Source of the DNA: Maratus speciosus
Taxonomy: Eukaryota > Arthropoda > Arachnida > Araneae > Salticidae
DNA: 64,000 bases
Direction of reading: 5' to 3'
NCBI GenBank assembly: GCA_963932465.1
Contig: OZ010799.1
Span: 155,430,761-155,494,760, forward strand
How positions within the stretch are numbered: the first letter of the stretch is position 1; every line of letters begins with the position of its first letter. Of the stretch, positions 21,930-32,589 are shown piece by piece. The notes under the pieces are model-generated. The model did no database searches. It saw nothing but the letters and a program-made list of their open reading frames with translations, and had not been told where the DNA came from. A program made the translations under genes and the position numbers.

Positions 21930-24330
21930 TAGAGGTAATCTCTGGAGCTACCGAATCGATTTCAAAAGTAATGGTATCAAAATGATGGTGTTAGTCCAAC
22001 TTAGAACATAGGTTATATTTTATGTCAGTGCCACTACCTCAAAGGGGATGCAGGAGCAAAAAACGTTCTAAAAATGCGATTTTTGCGTTACTGAAGAGCC
22101 TAAAAATATGAAATTTGGAATATTAGTTACTTATAAGATATAAATAATGTCTATGAACAGTTCTTAAACAATTTGAAATTTAAAAGGGATGAAAATGCTC
22201 AAAAAGCGTTCTAAAAAACGTTCTAAATGGTAGTTTTTACACAATCTCAGGAAATAACAAACCAACTTAAAAAATACTGGTGTCAAAATGATGGTGACAA
22301 CCCTTGCTCCAAGATAGGCTATGCTTTATGTCGGTGCCTCTACACCAAAGGGGGAGCAGGAGCAAAAAACGTTCTAAAAATGCGATTTTTGCGTTACTGA
22401 AGGGCCTAGAAATATGAAATTTGAAATATTAACTACTTATTAGATATAAAGGATTTTTAAGAACAGTTCTTAAACAATTCGAAATTTGAAATTGTGAAAA
22501 TGCGTGAAAAGCGTTCTAAAAAACGTTCTAAATGGGGGTTTCTACACAATCTAAGGAAATACCAAACCGATCTAAAAAATAATGGCGTCAAAATGATGGT
22601 GACAACCCTTGCTCCAACATGGGCTATGTTTTATGTCGGTGTCACTACACGAAAGGGGATGATGGAGAAAAACGTACTAAATTGCGGTTTTTGCGTTACG
22701 GAAGGGCCTAGAATCGTGAAATTTGGAATGGTAGTTAGCTATAAGATATCAATGGTCTCTAAGGACATTTCCTAACAAAAAAAAAAAAAAATAAAGTATG
22801 TCAAAATGCACAAAAAGCGTTGTAAAAACCTTTCTAAATTGCGATTTCTATGCAATCTCAGGAAATACTGAACCGATTTCAAATATAATGGTGTACAAAT
22901 GAAGGTGACAGATCTTTCTCCATGATAGGCTATATTTTATATCTGTTTTCACTACTCCAGAGGAGATGCAGGAGCAAAATGCGCGAAAAGCGTTCTAAAA
23001 ACTTTCTAAATGCCGATTTGTCAGCAATATCTCAGGAAGAATCAAACTGATTTCAAACGTAATGGTAGGAAATTGATGCTGACAGCCTCTGCTCTTACAT
23101 AGACGCTATTTTATGTCGGTATCACTATCACCTAGACGTTGCAGGAGCAAAAAAGCGTTCTAAATTTCGATTTTTGTGATCGGTAGTGGCTAGCAACTTA
23201 AAATTAGGCAAGGTACATATTTATTAGATATAAATGATCTTTAAGAACAGTTTCGAAAAAATTGGAAACTTAAAAAGGGGTGAAAATGCGCGAAAGCGTT
23301 CTGAAAACGTTGTAAATTGCGATTTCTACTCAATCTCTGGAAGTACCAAAGCTATTTCAAAAGTAATGGTTGCAAATCAATGGTGACAGTCCCTGCTATA
23401 ATATAGGTTATATTTTATGTTGCTGTCACTAACATCTGAGGGTTGCAAAAACAAAACATGTTCTAATTTGCGTTTTTTGCACAACTGAGGGGTCTAACAC
23501 ATTGAAATATGGCATGGTATTTACTTACAAGATGCAACTGATTTCTAAGAACATTCCAAATTTAAAAAGATGAAGTGAGCGAAAAGCGTTATAAATTACA
23601 ATTTTTAAGCAAACTTATAAAATACCAAACCGATTAAAAAAATAATGATGACAAATTGTTGGTGATAGAAACTGCTCAAAAATAAGGTATAATTTATGTC
23701 TGTGCCAGTACCACCAGAGGGTTGCAGGAGCTAAAAAAATTTTAAATTGCGATTCCTGTGATACTGAAAAGGCTAGAAACTTTAAATATTTCATGGTAGT
23801 TACTTATAAAATATAAATGCCCTCGAAGGACTGTCGAAAATAAATTCGAATTAAAAAGGGGTGAAGGGAAGGGGAGGTGCGAAAAGCGTTCGAAAAAAGT
23901 CCTAAATTACGATTTCTATGCAATTTCAGAGAATATAAACCGATTATAAAAGTAATAATAGTTTCGAATCAATGGTAACAGTCTCTGATTCTACACAGGC
24001 TATATTTTATGCCGATGATTCTACCACTTGGGGTTCACAGGAAAAACAAACGTTCTAAAAAAGGCCTTTAAAAGCTTTCTAAATTACGTTTCTGTGGAAT
24101 ATTAGGAAAAAAACCGATTTCAAAATTAATTTTGGCAAATTAATGGTGACAGTTCCTATTTCAATATAGCCCTTTATCTTGAGAGAGGTGGTAGGACTTG
24201 GAATTTGACATGATAGTTAACTTTAAGATGTAAGAAGATGGTTTCTAAAAAATTCAAAACTTCAAATGAATACTGAAATGAGCGTATTAATTGAGCATAA
24301 AAGTTTAAAAATATTTTCTAAATTATCATT
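21930..24330 (+). repeat. About eight 300-bp tandem units inside the Helitron
   Basis: Each unit has two halves marked by variants of AAAGCGTTCTAAAA and TGCGATTTTTGCGTTACTGA, seen at about 22060/22210, 22365/22505, 22680/22812, 22985/23150, 23290/23455, 23580/23740 and 23880/24045. Other repeated words are ATGATGGTGACAACCCTTGC and TATTTTATGTCGGTG. Left units are more alike than right ones. Open frames such as 22494-22775 are by-products of the repeat. Confidence 0.85.
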
Positions 24331-24417
24331 TTTTTAGTTATATTTCGTTTTATTAATTTAAGCCTCATTTCTGCCTAGTGCAGTGTAATAATGATATTTA
24401 GTCAAACTGTGTTTTAA

Positions 24418-24530
24418 ATAGTAATTGTATATAGTAATGTTATATAGTAATTGTATTTAAATAGTATTTGTATATAGTAACAGTAATTGTATTTAAATAG
24501 TATTGTAAATAGTAAATAGTAATGTTTTTG
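24418..24530. repeat. Short tandem repeat TAGTAATTGTATA type
   Basis: Words AATAGTAATTGTAT and ATATAGTAATG repeat at about 20-35 bp spacing just inside the Helitron 3' region. Confidence 0.7.
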
Positions 24531-24685
24531 AATTATTCCTAAAAGTAATAAGTACTTTTTAATAAAATAACATATTACTTTTTAATAAAATAAAAATTTA
24601 GTTAGTACTTTTTAATAAAAATTACATATAAATATTACTTGGCATATTTCAAATATTACGCGAGCAAAGTCGCGGGGTTTGCTAG

Positions 24686-26984
24686 TATCTGATAAAATCA
24701 TAATAGAACCTCCACTTTTGAGTTTGCTAAATTCGATCTATAAGCGATGATCTAACGGAGGCAAATCAGGCAAATTTCTAACACTTATATTAAAATGTTA
24801 TTATTGTCTTAATTAACTGAAGTTATTAAATAGGATAAAAAAAAATTAAAAATTTGTATTAGAAGTATGCCTACTTCATCCTCGTGAAGTCGGAAGCTAC
24901 GGTTCGATCCAGCACATTTCGGCCTGAAACTTTTTCTATAAGCAAGACTCTATGATTGAATACCAGTCATAATTGATTGTATCAGTTTCTAAGTCTTTGT
25001 CGTCTAAAAATTTTAAAGTAGAGGTCTCCTCGGATAGAAATTTCTTGTTCCCGGTTTTACTTTGCAGCCTCTACTTGAACTTGCCGATCAAGACAATGTT
25101 AAGCTATCATTCATTGGTGCCCATAAAATGTTTTTATCAGTTTGTTAAAAATGTCCTACTGACATTTTCTACGTAAATAACGCAGACTTTCACAGTGATA
25201 GACTTGTTGATGACGGTATTATCCTTCTCCTATAATTCTTGAAAAGCTAATGACAAATTTACTAACTGTTGCTTTGTTAGCCTTAATTTCCTCTCTACTC
25301 ATTTTATAAAACTGTGTCATTGAATAATGAATTGTAGTAAACGAAAGAATGTGCCATTACAAATACAACATGAAATAAAAACTTTAAGTAACGCAATCTG
25401 TAACAGGATACCAATGTAAATTGAAAGTAAAAATGGAGTGTTATTAAAATTTATAGAAAAAGACCAGAGAAGAATCCATTACCAAATTCCGATTTTTGAG
25501 ACTGATGCAAAAGTTTGTCGCATATTGTTGATGGAAATTAAAGAAAATGTATTTCGTGAAAATTTCAATTCCTAGCAGTTACATAATTAGCGCTCATCTG
25601 GCTAAAGAATCGATGTATTTTCTCAAATCTTCCAAAAAATAAAATATCTTATCCTCAAAATGTTTTGAAGTGATCTAAATAAACGGTCATTCGACGATGC
25701 AAGTTTTGGAGAATGGTTCTTGGATTGAAACATTAACATTTCATCTCAATTATAACAGTTTGTGTCTGAAGTGGGCTAGATACATGTGGTCTTGCAGTCT
25801 TGTTGGAAAACAATGTCTAATCGTTGATTATTTGAAGCTGCTTCTAGCGGATTGCTTGATTTAATTCACTTAATTATAAACAGTATTTCTTCAAATTAAT
25901 GTTGTATTTTCTGAGTAACATCTATTAATAAACAATTTTCTTGTCTCACTGAATGCGAAAAAATATCTTCTGTGGGTAGGAACTGACTTTTGCTTTGATT
26001 AAAATGCCTCTTCGATGTAGTCATCAATGTAGTCTAAATAATCATTAACATTGTTGTTATTCCTTATATTCCATGAATTACGAATATAATCTGAAAATAA
26101 AAACTATGCGTAAATCTGGTTTTTGAATAATGTAGAATAACGTTGTTTTAAAAATATCGACATGTTTTGTAGAAATTGAGTCGTGCTAAAGTTTTAGCTT
26201 CATAAAACTGCTAATTTACCAAACTAATTTATAAACTAATAAAAACAGTTTCTTAGCAACAACGAATGATAGCTTAACACTGTCATGATCGGCAAGTTCA
26301 AGTAAAGACTATAAACTAAAAGTACTGCTAATTTACCAAATTCCGATATAGGACACAGATTGGTAAAGGATATTACGGCAACTCCTCCTTAACTTGGAAG
26401 TAAAGGAAGAAGATGGAGAACGTCTGGAGATATTTGACTGTAAGCTTGCAACTGACAAGGTAAAAAAAAAAATCTCTATCAGCAATGTGGGGAAAATAAA
26501 ATTATAACTTAATCTAAAGATAAAGATGCAGAGAAAAATAAATTTATTTTCTCTGACTTCTGATAATGAAAAAGAATGCTTCGGTAAAATTGGAAGAAAT
26601 TCGAAATATTGCTTTGAAATGGAATTCTAAGAAACTCATTATCAGAATTCCATATCAATGTAATGAAAAATCCAAGAAGTTTTCAGAGAAAATAAAAACA
26701 AAGTATTTCTCAAACAATTGTAGAAAAAAAAACTACAACTGTATTTGTTACAAAAAACTCCAAATTCAGAGTGATGAATTAAAAAAGGTTTTTATACACA
26801 ATCTAGGTATAAAATCACAGATAGGATGTTTTTGTGCCTGTCCACAGATTCCTAAAGAGTGATACAAGATTTCACAGGAAGGGATTTGCTCGACGGGTGG
26901 CAATTGCACAGACCATCAGCTCATCAAGTTGAAGACTGAAATTTTAGGATTAGATAGAACTCAATTAGCATATTAAAATGCAAA
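24686..26984. other. Unassigned 2.3-kb interval with distant inverted repeat
   Basis: No gene recognised. About 25062-25140 (CTTGAACTTGCCGATCA, then GTTAAGCTATCATTC) is inverted at about 26240-26310, so the 1.2 kb between them may be one element. CTGCTAATTTACCAAA recurs at about 26208 and 26326. The longest open frame (26566-26862, plus, 98 codons) is Lys-rich with eight Cys, has no family signature I know and no promoter or splice context; I do not call it a gene. Confidence 0.4.
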
Positions 26985-27191
26985 TGGTCTGCCAAGTCAT
27001 ATCTTGATAGAAAACACCTGCAGACCGGAGTTCAGTATTTGATCGATTGGTTTATCATTGTATTTTCCTGCACCCAAATGTATGAAAACATTGAAGTTTG
27101 GGTGCATGAAAACACAATGGTAAACCTGCAGATCAACCACTAAATTGAGGTTCTGCAGATGGATTCCACCAAGATACGACTTGGCAGACCA
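26985..27191. mobile_element. 207-bp palindromic MITE, TIR TGGTCTGCCAAGTC
   Basis: The left end TGGTCTGCCAAGTCATATCT and the reverse complement of the right end TGGTCTGCCAAGTCGTATCT match at 19 of 20 bases. Pairing continues inwards with CTGCAG words and a central stem TGCACCCAAA/TTTGGGTGCA. Flanks ATGCAAA (left) and ATGCATA (right) match at 6 of 7 and are a candidate target duplication. Superfamily not determined. Confidence 0.8.
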
Positions 27192-27959
27192 ATGCATATG
27201 ACTTGTATATAAAATAAACGGTCAAGTACGAGTATTACTCGCACTCAGGGGGTTCCGTACAATAAATTTATGAATTATTAACTGTATTATTTAAAAGAAT
27301 AATGAAACTTTGTAAAAACCTATACAATGTAGAAGGCGGTATAGCTGTATATATTAGAAAAGTATGATTGAGTATACCACAAAGGTTCAAAGAGATATGA
27401 AGCCGAAATAAAATTAAATATTGCTATTTTGTATAACTCTTTTTTTAAACGTATCTTAATCTGCATATGGTGAACTTAATTTGGTATTAACAATAAAAGT
27501 ACTGCATATTTAAATTTCATTTGACATTTCATAAAACTAAATTCAACATAGTAATATTTTTCTTTTTACAGTGTAGATGAAATAAAATCCTTGTTCAAAG
27601 TTTAAACTTGGCGTTGTACTACGCGTGATTCGAAAGGAGGTCGCAAAGATGCAACTCGACTTTGTCCGTGCCGCGTTTTTTCAAATAGGTCTTTAATTAT
27701 CATTTAAAGACACGGGAGGCGTATTGAGAGATCCACTCAACGCAAACTAGTCGCGAATCCCATAGTATTTATGCAATTAATTATAATTAAATTGGTCTGT
27801 TTTTAACAATTTGACGTTTACTGCTTTTATGCTGCTACTGGGTATTGCATTACACATATATATCATTAAAAGTTGTTATCTAGTATTTAAAAACCGATGG
27901 TATATAGAGTACGCCGCCTCTGCCATTATGTATGTCCAAACCAACCGTGTCTTTAAGGG
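27192..27959. other. Unassigned interval with GC-richer islet
   Basis: No gene seen. About 27610-27770 is GC-richer than its surroundings (TACGCGTGATTCG, GTCCGTGCCGCG, GTCGCGAATCCC). TTTAAAGACACGG (about 27702) and CCGTGTCTTTAA (about 27944) are inverted, so these 250 bp may form an outer fold-back next to the following MITE. Confidence 0.45.
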
Positions 27960-28182
27960 TTAAGGCTCCTGCCCCTGCAAGCGAAGACAATCACGAGCTA
28001 ATGCTAATCGTATAGGGAAGAATTTTTTTAATATCTATTTTGTATTTCGATATTTTAAAATATTTTTTTTGGCATTGTATAGCCGAGATCCGTCTCTACA
28101 TCGCACCTTTCTTTACATTTTCCTCCCCATAGGATTAGCATTAGCTCGTTAGTGTCTTCGCCGGCAGGGACAAGAGTCTTAA
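27960..28182. mobile_element. 223-bp TTAA-flanked palindromic MITE
   Basis: TTAA at both ends. The left arm GGCTCCTGCCCCTGCAAGCG continues through GAAGACAATCACGAGCTAAT. It is matched by the reverse complement of the right arm (GACTCTTGTCCCTGCCGGCG, then GAAGACACTAACGAGCTAAT). Arms are about 60 bp around a loop of about 100 bp of AT-rich DNA. Non-coding. Confidence 0.8.
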
Positions 28183-28930
28183 TATCTCGGCGAATTACCG
28201 ACGATTTTTTTTTCGAAAATCATTATAAGCAATGCTTTTATACTTTTGATACGATAGGTACCTTTAGCGCTCTTCGATACCTTTGCTGAATGCCCGCAAA
28301 TAGAAATCTGTATGTAACAGAAAAATGCGATTTTATGAAAAACTATGCCACCTAGGGCAATCGCTATAATTTTCCTGCGAGTATTAAATTAACCTCTACT
28401 ACCTCTAATTTTTTTCATAATTTTAGTTTCAGTAGATTTGAAAATAGATGGGGGGGGGGGACACATTTTTGCGCTACATTTTCGGCGATATCTCTGAAAA
28501 TATAATATCTAAAATTAAAAGAAATGTATCTTTGAGTTCGGCGTTACGGAATCTTTTAATCGATACCCCAAACGATATACAAAGAAAATATATTTCTTCT
28601 TTAAATAACCTAATTATCCCCTCTACGTTTTTCCCCACATATATTTGTGAATGTTTAATAATCTGTAAATATGTGGGTCAATAGTCTTTATTACATCTCC
28701 CAATTTGAACTTCCCACGTTCCGTAGTTTACGAGTAAAATGGCTGTGACAGACAGACAGACACAGGAGTGATCTTATAATGATTCCGTTTTTACTTTTTA
28801 AGTACGGAAATCTAAAAATCATGATTATAGCAACTGAGAAATACAAAAACATAAGAAGATGAATTATTGAAAATAAATAAAACAAGAAAGGAAAACCATG
28901 TGCCAAGTATGGATTATGAACCCTTTCCTA
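28183..28930. other. Unassigned interval with G11 tract and GACA repeats
   Basis: No gene recognised. G11 at 28450-28460 and a (GACA)n stretch at about 28748-28766. The 78-codon frame that begins in the G run has no family signature. Confidence 0.4.
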
Positions 28931-29213
28931 CATTTTTAGTTCAGTTAGAAAAACACATAACACATTTGAAAATACACATTTATTAATTCCTAACAATAGA
29001 CGGAAACGTACTTCAATTGTTTTGTGAAGCTCTGTATGTTCCTTATAAATTATTATACACGCCACATACTGAGCTGAAATTTAATTCAGAAATAAATACG
29101 CTGAAAATTACTGATATCACACTTCTAAGGCTAACATTAGCTTAAGAATTGCTATCCATGGACAGCCATGTATCCAGTTTTTTGTCATATCCCTATTTAT
29201 TTATATGCTACAA

Positions 29214-30798
29214 TGTCATTTAGCCGACGGGACATTTAGCAGACAGCAATTAGACGACAGGATGTTTAGCCGACAGCGACTGTTAGCCGACAAGACAGTT
29301 AGCCAACAGAGGACAATTATTCGACATGGACATTCATCCGACAGGGCATTCATCCGACTTAACTGTAACGTAACTTTAACCTGATATTAACCTAATTATA
29401 ACCTAAGCATAAACTAACTGTAGCGTAACTGTAACCTAACCAATACCAAACTGTAACGTAACTATAATCTATCTGTAACCTAAACGTAACCTAAGTGTAA
29501 GATAACCGTAACCTAACTGAAACCTAACAGTAACCTAATTGTAGCCTAAATGTAACCTAACTGGGACGTAACCGTAATCTAACTGTAACTAACGTTTACC
29601 TAGTTATAACCTAATCGTATGCTAACTGTAATGTAACTGTAACATAACTTTACCATGACCAAGCTGTAACCTAAGCGTATTCTATTATCACTTAAACGTA
29701 ACCTAACAGTTATTTAACCGTAATCTAAACATAACCTAAGGGTAACCTAATTATAAAGTAACCGTAACCTAATTGAAACCTAACAGTAACCTAATTGTAG
29801 CCTAAATATTATCTAACTGGGACGTAACCGTAATCTAACTGTAACTAACGTTTATCTAATTATAACCTAATCGTATGCTAGCAGTAATGTAACTGTAACA
29901 CAACTTTACCATGACCAAGCTGTAACCTAAGCGTAATCTAATTATCACCTAAACGTAACTTAATTATAACCGAATAGTTACCTAACCATAATCTAAACGT
30001 AACCTAAGTGTAACCTAATTATGAAGTAACCGTAACCAAACTAAAACCTAACAGTAACCTAATTGTAGCCCAAACCTGGGACTTAACCATAATCTAACTG
30101 TAACTAACGTTTACCTAGTTATAACCTAATCATATGCTAAATGTTATGTAACTGTAACATAACTTTACCATGACCAAGCTGTAACTTAAGTGTAATCTAA
30201 TTATCACCTAAACGTAACATAATTATAACCTAACCGTAATCTAAGAGTAACTAATCGCAATTGTAACCAAACTGCAAATTAACTGTAACCTAGCGGGAGG
30301 TGCATAATATGAAAGAGTGATCAAAGGGCTGCCCAGTCCAATGATATATCACTTGAGGGATGTCGGAAAAGTCAGAAAACTGCTCCCGGTGATAAAAATT
30401 GGGGGAGGGGGAACGGGAGGTACATAATATGAAAGAGTGATCAAAGGGCTCCAATGCGATGTATCTCATGAGGGGTGTCGAAAAATGTTAGAAAAGTACC
30501 GGCTAATTATACTATCAGCTAAATGTCCTGTCGGCTAATCGTCTTTTCGGCTAAATGTCCTCCCGGCTAATTGCCACGTTCGGCCAGTTGCCTGTCGGCC
30601 AATTGTCTGTATTGCTAAAATTTTTACTATATGTCTGTTTCGATCAATTGTCCTGTATGCTGTATGTAAATTTCAGCTAATTGTGTTGTCGGCTATATGT
30701 ACGTATCGGCTAAATGCACGTCTCAGCTAACTGCTATCTGCTAAATGTCTTGAAGGCCATTTGGTTGTCGGCTAAATGTATGCGACCGGCTACGGGTC
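29214..30798. mobile_element. Foldback-like element with satellite interior
   Basis: Left terminal block 29214-29345 is a tandem of about 15-16-bp words such as TTAGCCGACAGGACA. Right block 30510-30795 is the same motif inverted (TCGGCTAAATGTCCTG). The middle is CCTAA-rich satellite plus two copies of a 'CATAATATGAAAGAGTGATC' block (about 30305 and 30424). The related R1 copy at 33.3 kb runs GATACAAACATC through the insertion point. Inverted termini made of short tandem repeats resemble Drosophila foldback/Galileo architecture; that is an analogy. No transposase frame or clear target duplication. Confidence 0.65.
29345..30290. repeat. CCTAA-type 11-bp satellite with 257-bp higher-order period
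   Basis: Monomers are variants of GTAACCTAACT (11 bp) or longer. A higher-order unit is visible because distinctive words recur in step: GGGACGTAACCGTAATC at about 29569, 29819 and 30077 (diverged), and TTACCATGACCAAGCTGTAA at about 29650, 29907 and 30165. Roughly three to four higher-order copies. CCTAA also occurs in the arthropod telomere repeat, but exact tandem CCTAA arrays are absent. Confidence 0.85.
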
Positions 30799-30920
30799 AA
30801 ACATCTATACTAAAAGTAGTTGAGCTTGAAAATGCATAAATCAAATTAAAAAACATCTTTAAGTAATTCATAGTCATTCTTGGTACTACTGATGAAATCT
30901 TTTGTGTAGTGTCTATGCAA

Positions 30921-31129
30921 CGGAATAGCAATAATTTCAGCAATACAGACAATTAGCCGACATACAACTGGCCGAACGTGGCAATTAGCCGGGAGGACAT
31001 TTAGCCGAAAAGACGATTAGCCGACAGGACATTTAGCTGATAGTATAATATGCCGGCACTTTTCTAACATTTTTCGACAATCCTCATGAGATACATCGCA
31101 TTGGAGCCCTTTGATCATTCTTTCATATT
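30921..31129 (-). mobile_element. 209-bp inverted duplicate flanked by 8-bp direct repeats
   Basis: This piece is the reverse complement of about 30424-30630 (shared: GATCAAAGGGCTCCAATGCG and the TCGGCTAAATGTCC array). It is bounded by CTATGCAA on both sides (30913-30920 and 31130-31137). The uninterrupted R1 sister at 33.5 kb has no such insert. The short target-like duplication suggests transposition or a templated repair insertion. Confidence 0.75.
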
Positions 31130-31309
31130 CTATGCAATTCATATACACCACCTATGTGCCTGTGCAAAAATATTAGTTTAACATAACTTATACCATAACT
31201 TATCATAAATCAAACATATCATAATTTAAAACTCACTATCAGCAATCATCCCTAATGTTTCCCTGTAAATAAACAATAAATTCGATGCACACCATATTCT
31301 TATCCAAAC

Positions 31310-32570
31310 ATCTTGCACTCTTTGTCTCCCCTTCTTCCGAAATTTCGTTTCCCGTTTTGCTCCCCTTACAGTATCAAAGTTTAAAATCTTTAAAATTCCT
31401 TAATATTTTCTTTAATTTTCTGTTTTATTTGTTACTTTAAACTAACAATAAATAGTCAGTCATAAATTTCGTTATCAATTTATTTCACCATATTCATTTC
31501 ATTAAATGTTCTTGTAAATTGCCTCCATCGAAAATGTCATTTCTCCCTTTTGCTCCCTCGTCCCCGGTACCCATATTTTAAAATAAAAACCCTTTAAAAC
31601 TCTTTAATTTTTTTTAATCTTTTCTGCTCAATTTGCCACTTTATTTTAACAATAAACAAACGATCATAAAAATTTCTCCTCCCCCCCCCCCAACCCCAAC
31701 TGAAATTGGTATTTCCTCCTCGCCTCTCCCTCTTACCAAGCATCTGAAATTTAAAGTCCTTAATTTTTTTTCGTTTATTATTTTTTTAACTTATTTGTAA
31801 ATATTTTCTAAGGTAAGTAAATAATAAGTCGCCGATAAACTTCCGCCCCCCTCCCCGCAAAAAAAGAACTAATTCTGCTTATTCCTCTTTTTTTCCCTCA
31901 GATCACAAAATTTTAACCTTAAAAGTCATTGCTTTTTTTAAAACATTTTGTACTCTCTCTGTTAATTTATTGTAATCATAAATAATCATATAACTATACT
32001 CCTCCCCCACAAAAATTGACGCTTGCTCTGACTTTACCCTTACCAAGAACACAAAATTTAGTCTTTTTTTGTCCTATTTCTTATTCTTTAGTAAGGTAAA
32101 TAAGTACGTCATCAAATAAAATCCCCCCCTTTTTTTTCTTTCCCTTATTTAAGTTTAAAATCTTTGAAAGTCTTTTTTTAATACATTTTCAGCTTTATCT
32201 GTTTCATATTGAACAATAAATAATCGATTATATAATTTCTTCCACCCCCATATAAAATTGACGTTTTCTTTTCTCCCCCCATTATTTCCATGCTCATAAA
32301 ATTTAAAGTCTCTAAAACTCCTAATTGCAATGTTTTTGCCCTATTTGTAAATCTTTAATAAGTTACATAATCGGTCATCTATTAAATCCCCGACCAACCC
32401 CCCCCCCCCAAAAAAAAATCTGTTTCTTGATCTGTCTTACCCTCAACTCATGAAGCTAAAAAATCTAATTTACAGTCTTTAAAACTTTTTAATTTTTACT
32501 TTTTTTTCGTCCTAATTATAAATCTGTATTATCTATAATATTAACTAAATCATTTCAACTATGTACGAAA
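31310..32570. repeat. Degenerate tandem array with C-tracts (about 150 bp unit)
   Basis: Each unit has a C/T-rich block (TTTCTCCC..., sometimes C11-C12 as at 31681-31691 and 32398-32409). It is followed by an AAATTTAAAGTCTTTAAAA-like block, a TTTTTAATTTTTT block and an ACAATAAATAATCGA-like block. About eight diverged units. Similar C/T-rich sequence reappears at 34535-34790. Confidence 0.7.
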
Positions 32571-32589
32571 GTGTTAACAATAAAGCGAT

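Larger units (their letters stand above)
21889..24685 (+). mobile_element. Non-autonomous Helitron packed with tandem repeats
   Basis: The 5' end TCTATACTAATATTATAAAG followed by AAGTTTGTTTGTTTG is a typical arthropod Helitron start. The 3' end has a hairpin CGCGA/TCGCG (24659-24663, 24670-24674, loop GCAAAG) 8 bp before the terminal CTAG. Flanks are A on the left and T on the right, the canonical AT target, with no target duplication. No Rep/helicase frame is present, so it is non-autonomous. A G11 run lies just upstream (21761-21771). Confidence 0.88.
28931..31300 (-). repeat. Dispersed repeat R1, inverted copy carrying two insertions
   Basis: Flanking sequence at 28931-29213, 30799-30920 and 31130-31300 is R1 on the minus strand, closely parallel to 32950-33560 (shared blocks TGTATCCAGTTTTTTG and GTAGTTGAGCTTG). 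That uninterrupted sister shows exactly where the inserts at 29214-30798 and 30921-31129 entered. Confidence 0.7.

Noticed and set aside
22494..22775. 93-codon open frame in the Helitron
   Set aside because: It spans the 300-bp tandem units and is closed in neighbouring units; no Rep or helicase motif.
26566..26862. 98-codon Lys-rich open frame on plus
   Set aside because: Length is within what AT-rich DNA can give by chance; no family signature, no splice or promoter context. Not called as a gene, though a transcript search would settle it.
29345..30290. Interstitial telomere (TTAGG)n array
   Set aside because: CCTAA occurs often but never as a pure 5-bp tandem; the true monomer is about 11 bp or longer with a 257-bp higher-order unit.
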